From Sweltsa coloradensis (taxonomy: Eukaryota > Arthropoda > Insecta > Plecoptera > Chloroperlidae): 64,000 nucleotides of DNA. The position numbers were made by a program, and so were the translations under genes. Shown here piece by piece: positions 1 through 14,200 of this stretch (position 1 is the stretch's first letter; each line of letters starts with the position of its first letter). The stretch is taken from positions 372,001-436,000 of the forward strand of contig JAMZAV010000310.1 of the NCBI GenBank assembly GCA_024449915.1, given 5' to 3'. The notes under the pieces were generated by a model that was given only the letters and a program-made list of their open reading frames with translations, did no database searches and was not told the DNA's origin.

Positions 1-457
1 TGGCTATTGCATTTTCATAGTCACCGTCATTGTCACCCGATGCAATGTCCATTTCTTCATAGCCAGCCTCTATATCATGTCATCTTCAAGGCCATATTTT
101 GTCTTGTTCTCTCTCTCCCTCCCTATCTTCTCTTCTCTCGTTTGCCGTCTTCGAGCAAGGTCATGGCGGCTGCAAGCACTCACAAAGACCAATATGAGCA
201 CTGGCTCAACTTTCTCTGGCACCCTACCCTCGACCCCCGCCCCTTATAACTCATGCGCTGTGCAATTTTTACGTCATTCCAGCTTGGATAACATGCAGTC
301 TTGGTTAATCGGAGCTCGGATAAACGAGGTCTTACTGTATTATTTTCTACCTTGATGCCCCCACAGCCCTGTGTAGGGTAGTATGGTTCCTGTAATGCAA
401 ATGCAGCCAAAAGCACATTATTAGATAACACTGCTTACTCATTGTGTGTGCTTCTAG
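1..457 (+). other. Presumed MYO7A intron, 3' part
   Basis: This stretch precedes the first recognisable MYO7A exon. It ends in a pyrimidine-containing acceptor (cttctag, 451-457). I find no segment matching the residues that normally precede the first MyTH4 domain, so I treat it as intron. Short open frames here show no family resemblance. Confidence 0.6.
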
Positions 458-634
458 GCCGCCCAAGCGTTGTGGATCACAATACTGAGATTCACTGGAG
501 ATCTTCCCGAGCCCCGTTATCACACGATGGACCGGGACAACACGTCCGTCATGTCTAAAGTCACGGCCACACTGGGCAGAAACTTCATCCGGAGTAAAGA
601 ATTCCAGGAGGCACAAATGATGGGCATGGATCCT
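458..634 (+). CDS. MYO7A: MYO7A exon: start of first MyTH4 domain
   Basis: Acceptor cttctag ends at 457 and donor gtaagt follows 634; phase 0 at both ends. It encodes [16 protein letters not shown], the first helix typical of a myosin MyTH4 domain, then a variable loop ending MMGMDP. It is the first exon I can assign in the window. Confidence 0.93.
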
Positions 635-3600
635 GTAAGTTTTACATGTACAGTTCGGAATTTGCTGCCTATGTACTGTTCCGTGTATGTAACAACAAAA
701 CCAACTTTTTCAATGTGTTTTGGAGATAATAAAGTGTAAACTAATCTAATAGAGAACATGACTATTAATGAATGAGTGATGTGTGTAATCCAACTTAAAT
801 TTAACTTCCAAGTCATCCCAAAAATCTGGTTAGAATGTCAAAAATAAGTAGGCCTAGATTAAAATAGAACTAAACATTGAGCCATCCTGTAAGAACTGCA
901 TCAGTAGATTGAATAAATATAAATTTGTCTTTTAAAACTGAGTTTGCATTATGGTAAGTATGTATTTTACTGCTTTATTATAATTAACAATATTGCCATG
1001 TTGCATTTTGATGAGCATGAATTTTGTATTTACCCTTCACAATTATGCATTCTGCCATTTATTGTCACATTGTTACGCTTTTTGGACCTCCCTTACAAGG
1101 AACCAATTTCCAATAGTTGTCCAACTTTAATACATTGCACATATGTTTTTACTTTTTAATATTCGTTTTTGTAGTTAAGAGTTACTTAGTTATACACTTT
1201 CAAAATACTCTGTTTAGAGGACCATGCTAGTGAAGAATGTATAATTGATATTCCACTGTACATAAACACATGCACAACAAAGTCTTATGGGTGGATGGCA
1301 GTCTTCTTTGCAGGAATCCTTCCTGAAACAAAAGCCGCGCTCTATCCGTCACAAACTCGTATCATTGACGTTGAAACGCAAGAATAAGCTGGGCGAGGAC
1401 GTTCGACGTAGGTTACAAGATGACGAGTACACCGCTGACAGCTATCAAGCCTGGCTTGAGTCACGGCCTACTTCTAATCTGGAGAAACTTCACTTCATCA
1501 TCGGCCATGGTATTCTCAGAGCAGAGTTAAGGTTAGTTTGGCTTCACAAAATTGTTCAGTGTTTTTAAAGTTTGTTGTTAACAATTGATATCCATTTTCT
1601 GCACGTACATATATTCTTTTGAACACATGAATTCTTTATATTATTCACAAATTTACTTGAACGCAACTGCTCTTTTCCAATCCGCATGTTTATACAACAA
1701 CTTCATTATAATAAGGTAAGGTAAGTGTTGTCACTCCAGAGTTATATTCACAGATGCTTACATGGTATGAATGTACCCTAGAGAGATTAAATTACTAGTC
1801 TACTGTTATAACTTATTATTAGTATTACATATTGTGGGATTGTCATATAATAGATAGAATACATACAATCATAACAGGTGATAAGGAAAGAAAAGCATGA
1901 ATGAGGAAAAATACTTTTAAAGTTTTAAAGGCATAGTTTAAGAAGGGGATTATGAATTAGAAAATATTTTAACTTTAAGTCAATTAATTAAATTTGTTGT
2001 GGCAATGAAGTTTTTTAAATGTATATTTTATTTTATTTGTGAGGGGGGGGGGGTACTGTTATACTCTGGTTATTCTTTTATTCTTTTAGAACTTTGTATT
2101 AGTATAGTTAGTTATCCATGCATTGCATACTTATTGCTACCTATTTTGTTACTGTCAATGTTCCTATTGTTGCATACCATAGGCACAGTACCGAGATCAA
2201 AATAAAATGTTTCAATCAATTTAGTATTTAGCTTTGGAAATAACATTTTGAAATAAAAATGATGCTATTTTAAAAATTTGTATTAAACACAGTTTTTTCT
2301 TTCCTTTGTTTTTATGGCCATATTATCAGTTGCTCTTATATCTTGTCTGAAAGTTTTACATAGACTATTGGGCAAGATTTGACAATTTGGGGGCCTAAAG
2401 AGTTGGGCAACAACACTTTTCAGCCCCTGATGGTGACTGTTGGCTCATTTAAATTTGTTAATCTAATCCACTACACGTTACGTCCTATTGGGACTCGTCG
2501 AGTCATCAGGCGCATGGTGGCCACTAAAAATAGCTAACTGCACACAAACAAACCTCAACATCTGTCCATTGCCTTCTTTTTGCAGGCTTGTGATTTTTCT
2601 CTGTAGCCTATTGAAGTAGTCCTATAAAAGGAATTAAAATTTAAAGAAATGTACAATTGAGGGGCCGCGAGCATAAGCGCGTTACACGGTTTATGCTCGG
2701 GCGGCCAGCGGTGGTCGCGTCGTTTGATTTGAAGTCATAATACACTCCCTAGTTTACCAATCTGCACACAGACAGCGCCACAGTGAACGAATATGTAATA
2801 GCTTGCAGTAGTCTACGCGTGGCTTCTAGCTTTAAGGCCGCGCACAACCGCTTGTATCTTAGATCCATTATTTGTTAGTTACACGGCTAATGCTTGCGGC
2901 CCCTCAATTATTTTAATCTGTTGAGAATTATTTCATTAATACCAAACTGTCTTCATTGCAGGGATGAAGTTTACTGCCAAATCTGCAAACAGTTAACGAA
3001 TAACCCATCTAAGTCTTCTCATGCTCGTGGTTGGATCTTGCTGTCTCTGTGCGTGGGGTGTTTCGCTCCATCAGAGAAGTTTGTCAGCTACCTACGTGCG
3101 TTCATCCGGGAAGGTCCTCCGGGATACGCACCTTACTGTGAGGACAGGCTCAAGAGAACCTTCAACAATGGCACTCGCAACCAACCGCCCAGCTGGCTTG
3201 AGTTGCAGGCCACCAAGTCAAAGAAACCAATCATGTTGCCAATTACATTCATGGACGGGAACACAAAAACTCTGCTCGCAGATTCCGCAACAACGGCGCG
3301 GGAACTGTGTAATCAGCTTTCTGACAAAATAACGTTGAAAGATCAGTTTGGCTTCTCGTTGTACATAGCCCTGTTTGACAAGGTGAATATTCTTATCTTA
3401 ATCCTATCCTATGTTTAATAGATTTTATTCTATTCATTCAATGTTCTTATTTTAACACACAAACAAACATTTAATTCTAATTTATTTTATATGTTATCAG
3501 TGTAAGGCCATTTAATTAAAAGGTTAATCAAAAATATAAATATTTCCAATTCAATTAAGTCCTGTCCTGTCCCTTTGTCACTCCAGCTTTTAAGCCTTCA

Positions 3601-6600
3601 ACCAATCGGTTGGTCAGCCTCATTTTAATTATTTTTAATCTCGGGTCAGCTTGTAACCAATTTGGCGACTGGTTACCTATCCATCTACATCATGTGTATC
3701 AATATTCGATAGTCATATTTAATATTCATTTTTAGTTCTGCAAATTGATCAAATTAATTTGTTTTAAAACTTTCTATTGAAAGTGTTATTAATTCGAGTG
3801 AAGTCTCGACTTTTGATATTAAAAGTTAAAACATTACTCACTACACTCAATACACATTGAAATCTTTTACACTCTAAATAGGCCACACTAATGAATTGTC
3901 CATTTTCAGTTTAATATGCCTTGGTCAAAAATTTTAAACATGACAAATGAATCATGGTAATCTAGTTTCTAAATAGTTTACGACATTTTCCAATTTGGTT
4001 GGGTTAATTATTGGTCTGAACTCTGAACTGGATAATGTAGTATCACAACAAAGTTTTAGTGCATAGGCCTACTCATAGTTGCCAGTAGGAAAGGTAATTG
4101 TTCTTTAATTAAAATAAGGATAAGACTATCCTGTGAATCATTTACAATGTTTTATTTTTTGTAATTTAGAATGTATTTGATAAAGTGAATTCGTTATTGT
4201 GTTGCTGTTCTTTGGAATGAGGAATTGATTTGATGATCCCAGTCTAGATGTTTTGGGATCCCCTACTGCCTTCAAATCATTTCACTGAGTTTTGTGATGT
4301 GTTTGTCAGGTGTCTTCGCTGGGCAGTGGCGGTGATCACGTGATGGACGCCATCTCCCAGTGTGAGCAGTACGCCAAAGAACAGGGCGCGCAAGAGAGGA
4401 ACGCTCCCTGGAGGCTGTTCTTCCGGAAGGAGATCTTTGCACCGTGGCACGACCCCACTGAGGACCCGGTGGCCAGCAACCTCATCTACCAACAGGTGGT
4501 GCGAGGGGTCAAGTTCGGGGAGTATCGATGCGACAAGGTAGGCCTAGTCCTACTTTTATATTCTTAAAACTTACATGGCATGATAATTTGTGTTGGTAAG
4601 AAAATAATTGAGGATAAAACCCTAAAAATACAAAAATTTGTAAACAGAAAAAATTTGAAAATGCTATATCTATAATATGTAGGTCAATAAAGTAATCATT
4701 TTTGTAATACACCACGACCCTAGAATGTCAACTTTAATTACCTGTTTGCAACCTGGCTTTATTTATTTATTTAAATTGAGTTCCGTTTTAACTTTTAACA
4801 TCACAGATGTATGACATAGATATGTATGTATGTACATAATAGGTTAAGTGATCCAAAAATAAAACTTATCTTAGGCCTATCTAGTATCTATATTCTATGG
4901 ATACCAATTTAAAAATCAAAATTAAACTACTATATAGAACTTTATAAAATGCAAGTCAATTCGTTTTACAAGTTGTTCCTTATAATTTGGCAATACACCC
5001 TCTATAGTTGACAATATCTATTTGTTTTTTTCCTGATGAATCAAATAGGCTACTTAGGCATAGGCCTACTTTTACCTTTCAAAGAAGTACTAAACATAAA
5101 AATTATATCCGCGTCTCAAGTTGGTGTTATAAATTATTTATAATTTGACAGGTTTTTGAGTATTTTAAAGCCAGATTTTCCAGATTATTCCACGCTCTTC
5201 TTAAAAATTATCGTTAGGTAATCTGATGAGTTTGGTGTTTTTACTAGTTACAAAAAATGTAGGCCTCAGATTATTATAGTTAAAAATTATAATTAATAAG
5301 TGGGCGAATCAATTGTTTTGATGACTTTATTGTTTGTAGGAGGAAGATTTGGCAATGATAGCAGCTCAACAATATTACATCGAGTACAATTCAGACCTAA
5401 ACTCGGAGCGGCTTTATGGTCTCCTGCCCAGCTACATTCCAGACTATTGTCTGGCCAACACAGACAAGGCCATCGATCGATGGGGAACTTTGGTGGTGCA
5501 GGCGTACAAAAAGGTAGATAATCACAGTTCTGTTAAGTTTTGTTTCTTACACTTACCAAGATGTTTTTGTTGATTTTTACAAATTTAGTTACCTTTAGGA
5601 AGGATTACTTTATTTTGTGTTCATACTGTATTATGTTGTTATTTTGAATGTACTAGTATTTACTTTTTGTTGTTTTGACAGAGCTATTATTTAAAAGAGA
5701 AGGTGCCAGTATTGAGAGTTAAAGAAGATGTGGTTAGCTACGCCAAGTTCAAATGGCCACTGCTGTTCTCTCGATTCTACGAAGCTTACAGAAATTCTGG
5801 TAAGGATGAGGATACGTTAAAAGAATGACAATGTTTCTGGTGACCATGGAGGTTTGATGCTTGCTTCCACCAGATAGTTTCAATACATATTATTATGTGT
5901 GCCCCAACAACTGGATTTGAAAGCATAAGCGTTAGTTTATAACTGTATTAGGGCTGTGCGAATCCACGAAATTCGGATTCGAGTCAATTTTAGCAGATTC
6001 AAGTTTTCAAAGTATTCGAAAATTTAAATTTCCCGCCGTCCCTCGCCATTTTTCCGCGTGTATCAGGAAGGCAGCAATGTCTTTAAATGCAAATTAGATC
6101 ACAAAATTTCAAACGAAGCTTTTTTTCAAAGTTTTAGTGGAGGTGCCGGCTAGGTAGTCAAAATTTAATTAATCCTGGGCTCCTGGTTGGTACATATGGT
6201 GGAGGTGCCTGGTCATAAAGCGCAATTTTGAGATCGTAATAATCGTTTGTACGCGAGTAAGCTCAAAATACTTCATATCAAAATATTGACATTACACAAA
6301 AATACATAATTTCTAATTGTGGTGGAGGTGCTGGGTAGCCTAAGTCAAAATTAATCTGGTGGTAAAAACTGTCAGAAACTTACTAAACTGAAGGCTGAAA
6401 TTGAGCTTAAAATTAAAACTGATTCTCACCCTCATGTGCTTGTTTTTCTTTTAAATTAATCATAAATTGTCGTGGAATTTGTGATAGGCCCCTACTGATA
6501 ATTTTAAACTAGGCATTTTTTGTTTTTTTTTTAAGTTGAGCATTATCAAAATGGTTTTTGCTAAATAACGAAAGATCGCGAATTTTTATTTTTAAGACCC

Positions 6601-9600
6601 AAATTTTCAAACTAAAAACATTTTGGCACATCTCTTAACGATAGGCTACGCAAAATTCCATTGAAAAAGATTCGGATTTGCTTCGGATTCGCGAATCTTT
6701 GGAAAGATTCGATTCGGATTCGAAATAAAAAACATGGATTCGCACACCCCTAAACTGTATATTTTAGCCTTTTAGGTACTCCCTTACCAGAGCTTGTTTT
6801 TTACTCCCATATGCTCGTTTAAACTTTTGTGCTATAGTAGGCCTAGCATTTCCATTTCCAGTTGTCTGTTAGTATTATTTGACTACAGAGTGAACATTCT
6901 TTGTCATTTGTCTTCAAGTTAATCGTTACTGTTTTGAGCATTATGCGTGAAACGAAATGTTGCTACAAATATATGTTTTACTGTCATATAAATGGATATT
7001 TTTGTTTTGATCACAGGTCCAAACTTGCCAAAGAATGATGTGATCATTGCCGTGAATTGGACCGGAGTTTATGTAGTTGACGACCAAGAACAGGTGCTTC
7101 TTGAACTGTCCTTCCCAGAAATCACTACTGTTGCTAGTCAAAAGTAAGTAAAATAACTGATCGTGTGTCAACATTGTGAAACAAATACGGAAATACCCCA
7201 ATGGAAGATGTATTGCTTGAGGTAATGAGAAATGGTGATATTTAAACTTACCCAATATTTTGTTTTGTTTTTTGTTGTTTTTAAAAACCCTAATTTTGTG
7301 TTTTTCACAATTATTTCACAAAATATAGTCAAAAACATTACTAAAAAAAAAAAAATTGCAATGCACAAAATGGCATTTGTTTCAACCACTTTGGTACCTT
7401 ATGTTAAAAACAAAGCCATTTTGGGGCATTTTTGTAGCGTTTTTCTGTGTGAGGGTCCTCTCAGAGTAATGTTGTTATATATTTTTGAACTCTAGACATC
7501 ATCCTGGTTCGTTGACTCTATTTTCAAGTGTGTACCTCGTCGGATAAAAAAGGGCCCCTTTTCCCAAAAAAGGCGTCTGAAACGCAAAAAGCCCCCCAAA
7601 AAAGCGTCTTATTATAGATATTCGTAATCTGTACACATCCCAGCACAAAATGGCGTTGGTTTCAATCATGTACCTTATGACTAGCTATGAGGTAATAGAA
7701 GGCCTTTTTGGGCCCTTTTTAGGGGCGTCTGGTTCGGTAAAGGCCCCCGGGGAAGTAGAGCGTCTTACGTTACGGTTCCAAACTCCAGACAAGTTTCCGC
7801 ACATAATGGCGTTTAGTCTCATCATGTACCTTATGATGTAATAGACGGCCCTTTTTGGCCTTTTTTGGGGCCCAATGAGGCCCAAACGCCTCTAAGTTGG
7901 CGCGTAAGAGTTTTGTAAAATCTCATATAAATCCGCTTATATCCCAATAGTCAAAACATTTGTACCTTATGAGGTATTAGAAACTGTCACTGGCTCTCGG
8001 TCTATTAGTACCCTACCGGTACATAATACAAATTAATTAATAACAATCATGATTTATGACTTTGATGACCATAATGATAACCATGATTAATTATTTTATT
8101 TATAATTATTAAAATAAATTACACATGAACATCACCATTTGGCATTCACTAATAAATCCATTTTTGTTTTTCAGGACTAATAAGGTTTTCTCTCAAACAT
8201 TCACATTGCTGACAGTTCGAGGGGAGGAGTTCACCTTCCAGAGCCCAAACGCTGAGGACATTCGTGACTTGGTTGTCTACTTCCTCGAGGGGCTCAAAAA
8301 GAGGTCGAACTTTGTGATTGCGTTACAAGATTATAAAGCACCTGGTATGTTGTCTACTATCTAGTAAAGATGCATTTTACGGTTTTACCTCAACTATATT
8401 GTACTTCTCGAGAAGATTGTCTGTGTGCTCCATCCCACGGATCACATTAAGCCATCCCCAATGTTTTGTTGCAGGGGAAGGTTCTTCTTTTCTGACTTTC
8501 TTGAAGGGAGATCTTATCATACTAGAAGATGACAGCACCGGTGAAACAGTCATGAATTCCGGCTGGTGTGTCGGTCGGTGTGAGCGCACTGGAGAGAAGG
8601 GAGATTTCCCAGCAGAAACGGTCTACGTCTTACCGGCGTGCAGTAAGCCCCCTCAAGACATATTGGTAAGATCATTATTTTAATTTCCTTAGTTTAATTT
8701 GTAATTCTGTCCGCTCTCGTTGAGTGAGCAAGGCCCTGTTTGGCCGAAACAATTCTGTTGTTTTTTTGTGTGTTATTTATATCTATATTTGTCTCAATCA
8801 TCTCTACGAGATCCCTGCAGTACCGACTAGGTAAGCTGTTGGGTTCCCTCTCCACACCCCCATTTTCATTATCTAGCTTTTTGGCCTCTCCTATCTATAT
8901 CTTAGTACTTGTCACTTTCGGGCAATTCACAGAAAACAAAGACTTGAGTGAAAATGATAAGATTTTTCCGGGTGAGACAATGAGTCGTCGTCTCGAATAG
9001 CCATAGGCGTAGTGCATCAATAGAGGCGTAAAGCAACCATAATTATCATCATCAAGGAGGTGCTTGCTACAATATCATAAATGTAATTCAATTAGCTGCA
9101 AATAAATACCATACAAATACAATCACATAAAACCTACTTGCATTGATAAACATCGGTCCACTAGCTAGTTTAAACTATTAAGTACGTACTTAGAAATTGG
9201 TAAGCTCATTTTCAACATTACTGATAAGGATGATTAAGATAATAAGGTACCTAGTTGAGTAGTTATAGTTAACTCTGTCATTACTTATTACTCGAGTCAT
9301 TACTGACAGAACAATAAAGGTGGTTTTAATTATTATCAATCAATGGTAGCCTACCGGTACCAGTAATTACTAATTAATATTTCCCAAATCAGTAAAATTT
9401 GCTTTTATACTAAGTTGTTAGTTTGTACGGCTGCATTTCATGATAAAAACACCAAAAGTGCTCACGCAAAGGGTGTCATTTTACACCATACTACCATCAA
9501 GACACACAACACACTACTACTACCATCTGGGTAAGGTCTTCATAATTACTATATAAATATTTTGAGAAAATGTTGATAGAAAATTACAGAATCCATATTT

Positions 9601-11259
9601 TATTTTATGTTGTCCCAAATGAAAAAAGACTAATTTTTCTCATACTAATGCCCAAATTATGACTTTCTTTTAAAGTAGACTACTGCAGGGTTGCCGTTTT
9701 TACAGATTTTATCTGTTTACTTTTAACAGATTTTGAGGATGTAAAACGGATTAACAGATTTTTTTACAATTTACGGATTTTTAAGAAAAAAGTTTTACGC
9801 TGTTACCAACTAGGGCTGGATAAAAAATTGTTATTTCAATGCAATATCGATAAGTGGGAATATTTTTAATATCAAAATAAAATATCAAAATTTACACCAA
9901 AAATTCTAAATTTCATAATTTTGGTGGAGGTGCTGGGTAGGTAGTCGAAATTAAATTAATCTTGGCTTGTACATGGTGGAGGTGCCGGGTCATTAAACCT
10001 GATTGTGGGATCGTAAAAATCGTTGAATGCATTCATGGTGATACCTTGTCAACACTATTTGGCCTCAAAACATTAACATAGGCCTAGGCCCTACTCTTTT
10101 ATATTTTCAAATTTTGTTCATGTAGGGCGACGGTTGTTCGCCCACAGCGTAGAGCACACACCTGCTTTTTTAATGACTAACTCGACATGTATACTTCTAC
10201 CCGAGTTGGGTTTTTTCAGCTATCTGCACACGCTGCCCCGAAAGATTTACAATCTTGAAACTCGGTATATAACCTGATATGTGGTCCATGACCTACCAAA
10301 AAAAAAAACATCTCGATCCGATAACCCTTTCTGTGTTAAAAAGTGCCTCAACATAGTGGAAAACCGCTCGGCTGGCTGGCTGGTTGGGTGGGTGGTTGGT
10401 TGGCTGGCTGATTCTGATGGAGAGTAATAAGAGTCTACAGAGAAAACGGTACATCTTACAATTATGAAACTTGGACCACACTTAGATGTACGGTACCTCA
10501 GACGCAGATACTTTGCTTTCAAAACCAAAACCATTTAAAGTTAAACCATTTAAATTCAAAACCCTTAATAAATATCTAACACATGGGCTCCATGCACAAA
10601 ATTTGGCATGGGGTTAGATAAAAATATCAGAATCAATAATCCGCTGAGAGGCAAGCGATATTCCACCCCTAACACCCCCTAAATCATCCCCTAAAATTGG
10701 GATAATTCATAGCTCTAACCCAGAATTGAATTTTTATTCAAATTAGTTGTTCAAATTATGTTTTAATCAGTTTTGTTTTGTCAACCCCCATCCCTAATAG
10801 TTTATATTATTTTTACCTTGATTTCCAGCATTCACCACGTAGGCACCTAATGACTAATGAGTTATCAGCATGAAATTTGGCACAATGCTACATAACTAGG
10901 AAAACGCTTAAGTCCCGCCGCGTTGTTGGATGAGCGTAATTGGTGAATTGAGCTGCCATGTGTTTTGCGGATTTTCTGTTGTTCTGTGAAAAAATCGGAA
11001 CTTTGTTGAATTTTTTTTAAATTAAATCAAATTTAATAAAAAAATAAGTTATTTTTTTTTAATTAATCGTAATTTTAAAAAAAGAAAAAAACGGTAATAT
11101 TGAAATTTTCATAAGAAATAATTGTTCGTTTGCGCACAAAAACGTGGCAGTTCTTAGTTCAGAGATTTCGAAGGCCTTTATAAAATTTCATCGCAATCGG
11201 AGTATCGGTTTAGCCGGAATCGTGTTAACAGACAGACAAAAATACAGAAAGAAAGAAAG

Positions 11260-11293
<34 letters not shown>

Positions 11294-14200
11294 ATTCCGG
11301 ATTTTTTTCTCCAGTGTAGTGAAATGGAATCTTCGCTTCGCTCGCTACGCTCATCCAATAATATAAAAAATAATAATCTGCTGGGAGGCAAGCTATATTT
11401 CACCCCCACTGTTCCCTACCACCCTTAACTTTGGGAAAAACGTTAGGTCGTATTTAATACAATTTGAATATTTTAATTGCTGATTAAAATTATGCGTCAA
11501 TGTGTTATAGTCCAGTCAACAAATCATTCACACAAAAACCCAAGACGACATTAACCATAGCAAATTTAATAAAAACCATAGAGAAATAACCATAAAAAGC
11601 ATTGTATATTGCCAACTACAGATTGTAAACAAAAACAAAAGATGGTAGCTTTTGTTTCTAGACAATCTGTTTTAAAGGCACTGTATCCACATTTTCACGT
11701 ATTTCACGCCTTGATATGAAACAAACAACAAAAAGATGTGATATCCCCGCAAATACAAAAATTTGTAAAAAAAAAAAAAAAACGCAGCCAAGCTCTCCTT
11801 CAAAAGTCTTTGGCTGTGAATGCTGTGAGATATAGAAGTTGAGCCAAGCATTTCATTCTTTCTCCCTAGTTTTGCATTGAAAAGAAGTAAGATCATTTCG
11901 CCTGTTGACGAGCGCCAAGCCAACTATTTTCGTGGTAAAAAAAGTAAAATTTTAAACTCAAAATCATAAAAAAATTACTTGGCCATTGACTTTTTAGAGT
12001 TCTCGTAATGAACCAAATTCAATGGCCAAGTAATTTTTTTATGATTTTGAGTTTAAAATTTTTACTGTTTTTACCACGAAAATGGTTGGCTTGGCGCTCG
12101 TCAACTGGCGAAATGATCTTATTTCTTTTCAATGCGAAACTAGGGAGAAAGAATTAAATTCTTGGCTCAACTTCTATATCTCACAGCATTCACAGTCAAA
12201 ATCTTTTGAAGTAGAGCTTGGCTCATTAAAGGATTTTCCAGGAATTGAGTGTTTCCAATAAGGATTTCTACGGGTTTTTGATGTGCTTTAACAGGATTTT
12301 TATTTTTTCTTGGTGGCATCCCTAGACTACTGATAATATCAAATATTGCAGGCCTACTATTGTTTTGTCAAACTCTCAAAGACAATTTCTTTGTAGCGGT
12401 TTTCCCAATTTATTTACTCTTTCACTGAGTTATTATTAGGCCTACATAGACACCTCAAAGCTATTTGGAATGGCTAAGTCATAAGCTTGGAGAGCAGCTT
12501 CAAATGTTTTGTACCTAGTGGTGTGGGTTTGAACCAAGTTGGATTTTTGTCAATGTTTCACTGATTTTTTGAACCACTTATTTAAAAAATATAAACACTG
12601 AATCTGTTGACTATATTAAACAATCTGACTGCAAAATGTTTTATTTTACAGGCTCTATTTAGCTTGGAAGGTGCGGAGCATGGTCGTAAACTAAGCTCAA
12701 CACAAGTAAACGGCACAGAATCAAGAGAGAAACCTCACACTTTGGCCGAGTATGCAATAGACCACTTCAGGTATATACCCAAGTTTGTTTTATCTTACTG
12801 TATTTACTATTTAATATTTTAAATCTAATTACTGTATAGTCCTGAATATAGGCCGAACCTGAATATAAGCCGACTCCCTAACTTTTCTTGTTGAAATATA
12901 CAAAATAATATATGCACATATAAGCTGGTAAGGTACTTTGAGACTTAAAATAATGAAAAAGGTAGGCTTATATTCATTACAATATGGTAATTGAAAAATA
13001 GTATGTATCAATATCATGTTTGAAAAATAATCAAAGTTAATGATGTAAAACTAGACCTTGGGGACCGATGTTTCTAATTCTACAGGAAGTAAAGCATAGG
13101 CCTGCTATGTAACAAAGTACACAGTAGACTATCTCATTCACTGGTTCACTGGAGTATAACAGTTCACCAGGTACCTATTTAAATTCAAAGTCTACACTTT
13201 CACATTTGCTGGAGTGGAATTCAAGTTGGTGACTTATTCTAACTCCTTAGTTCATTGACTCCATGCCAAATAGTATTTCACTCTAACAAAGTGACCTACA
13301 TTCAAGTGTTTTCAATATGCCTTGCCAATATATTTACTACTTATCAACACTTTCTCATTTCATTGTTCCTCCTGCAGACCACCTCCGAAGCGCACCATGT
13401 CGAAGGCTCTAACGCTTACGTCGGCGCGGAGGGGGGCGCCAGACGAGTTGTGGCGACACTCCCGTGAGCCGATCAAACAACCCCTGCTCAAGAAACTCCT
13501 GGCGAAAGAGGAGTTGGCTGAGGAAGCGGTCTTTGCCTTTTCAGCTATGCTCAAGTACATGGGGGACCTTCCTTCCAAACGTCCAAGAATCGGTAATGAA
13601 TTCACAGACCAGATTTTCGAAGGACCACTGAAGCATGTAAGTTTAATATCATTAAACTTGAACTTATATAATAATAATCAGAATTATATTTAGATACAAG
13701 TTGTTGTAGGCAAAATACTACATTTTAATTTTTGTTAGATGATGGGAGTGTATTGATCAAACTGAGACGGCTGTTTGTTTTTTATTGTTGTGCTGTTGTG
13801 TCAACCTTGTCAATAAACCTGTGGAAGATGGCCGATAACTTCGATAAGCCATCAAAATTATGTCCGTATTTATGTTTTAGTTTTTTATTTATTCAAAAAG
13901 CAGTGTACAGTCCAATACATTAATTAATTAATTAATTAACTATTATTTACTACTTCTAATTACTACCAATAAAATACTACTTACCGGGGGATGGGGGTGG
14001 GGTTCCTGTACGTAAACCCTCGTTAATTCAAACTCCGATTATTTTAGTTTAAATACGTTATTTTAAATATGGGTACTAAGTAATTTTAAATCCAGGTGTA
14101 GAAAGTTTCTACAATAATAGGGCTCAATGTTTTATTTATTTTTATTCAAATATTTAATTTGAACAGAGTTTTTTATGGTCTTGGAAATGGAATATAAATT

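Larger units (their letters stand above)
9686..12324. mobile_element. Compound hAT element (2.6 kb) with nested insertions
   Basis: A perfect 8-bp duplication GACTACTG flanks the interval (9678-9685 and 12325-12332). Ends are CAGGGTTGCC and the inverted GGCATCCCTA, typical short hAT termini; subterminal ACAGATT/AACAGGATTTT blocks occur at both sides. The original element was small. Most of the length is later insertion: a TAGGGCTGG-type fragment (from 9812), a Helitron-like copy (10895-11359) and a long foldback (11786-12223). The whole stack lies in the MYO7A intron between the SH3 exon and the next. Confidence 0.85.
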
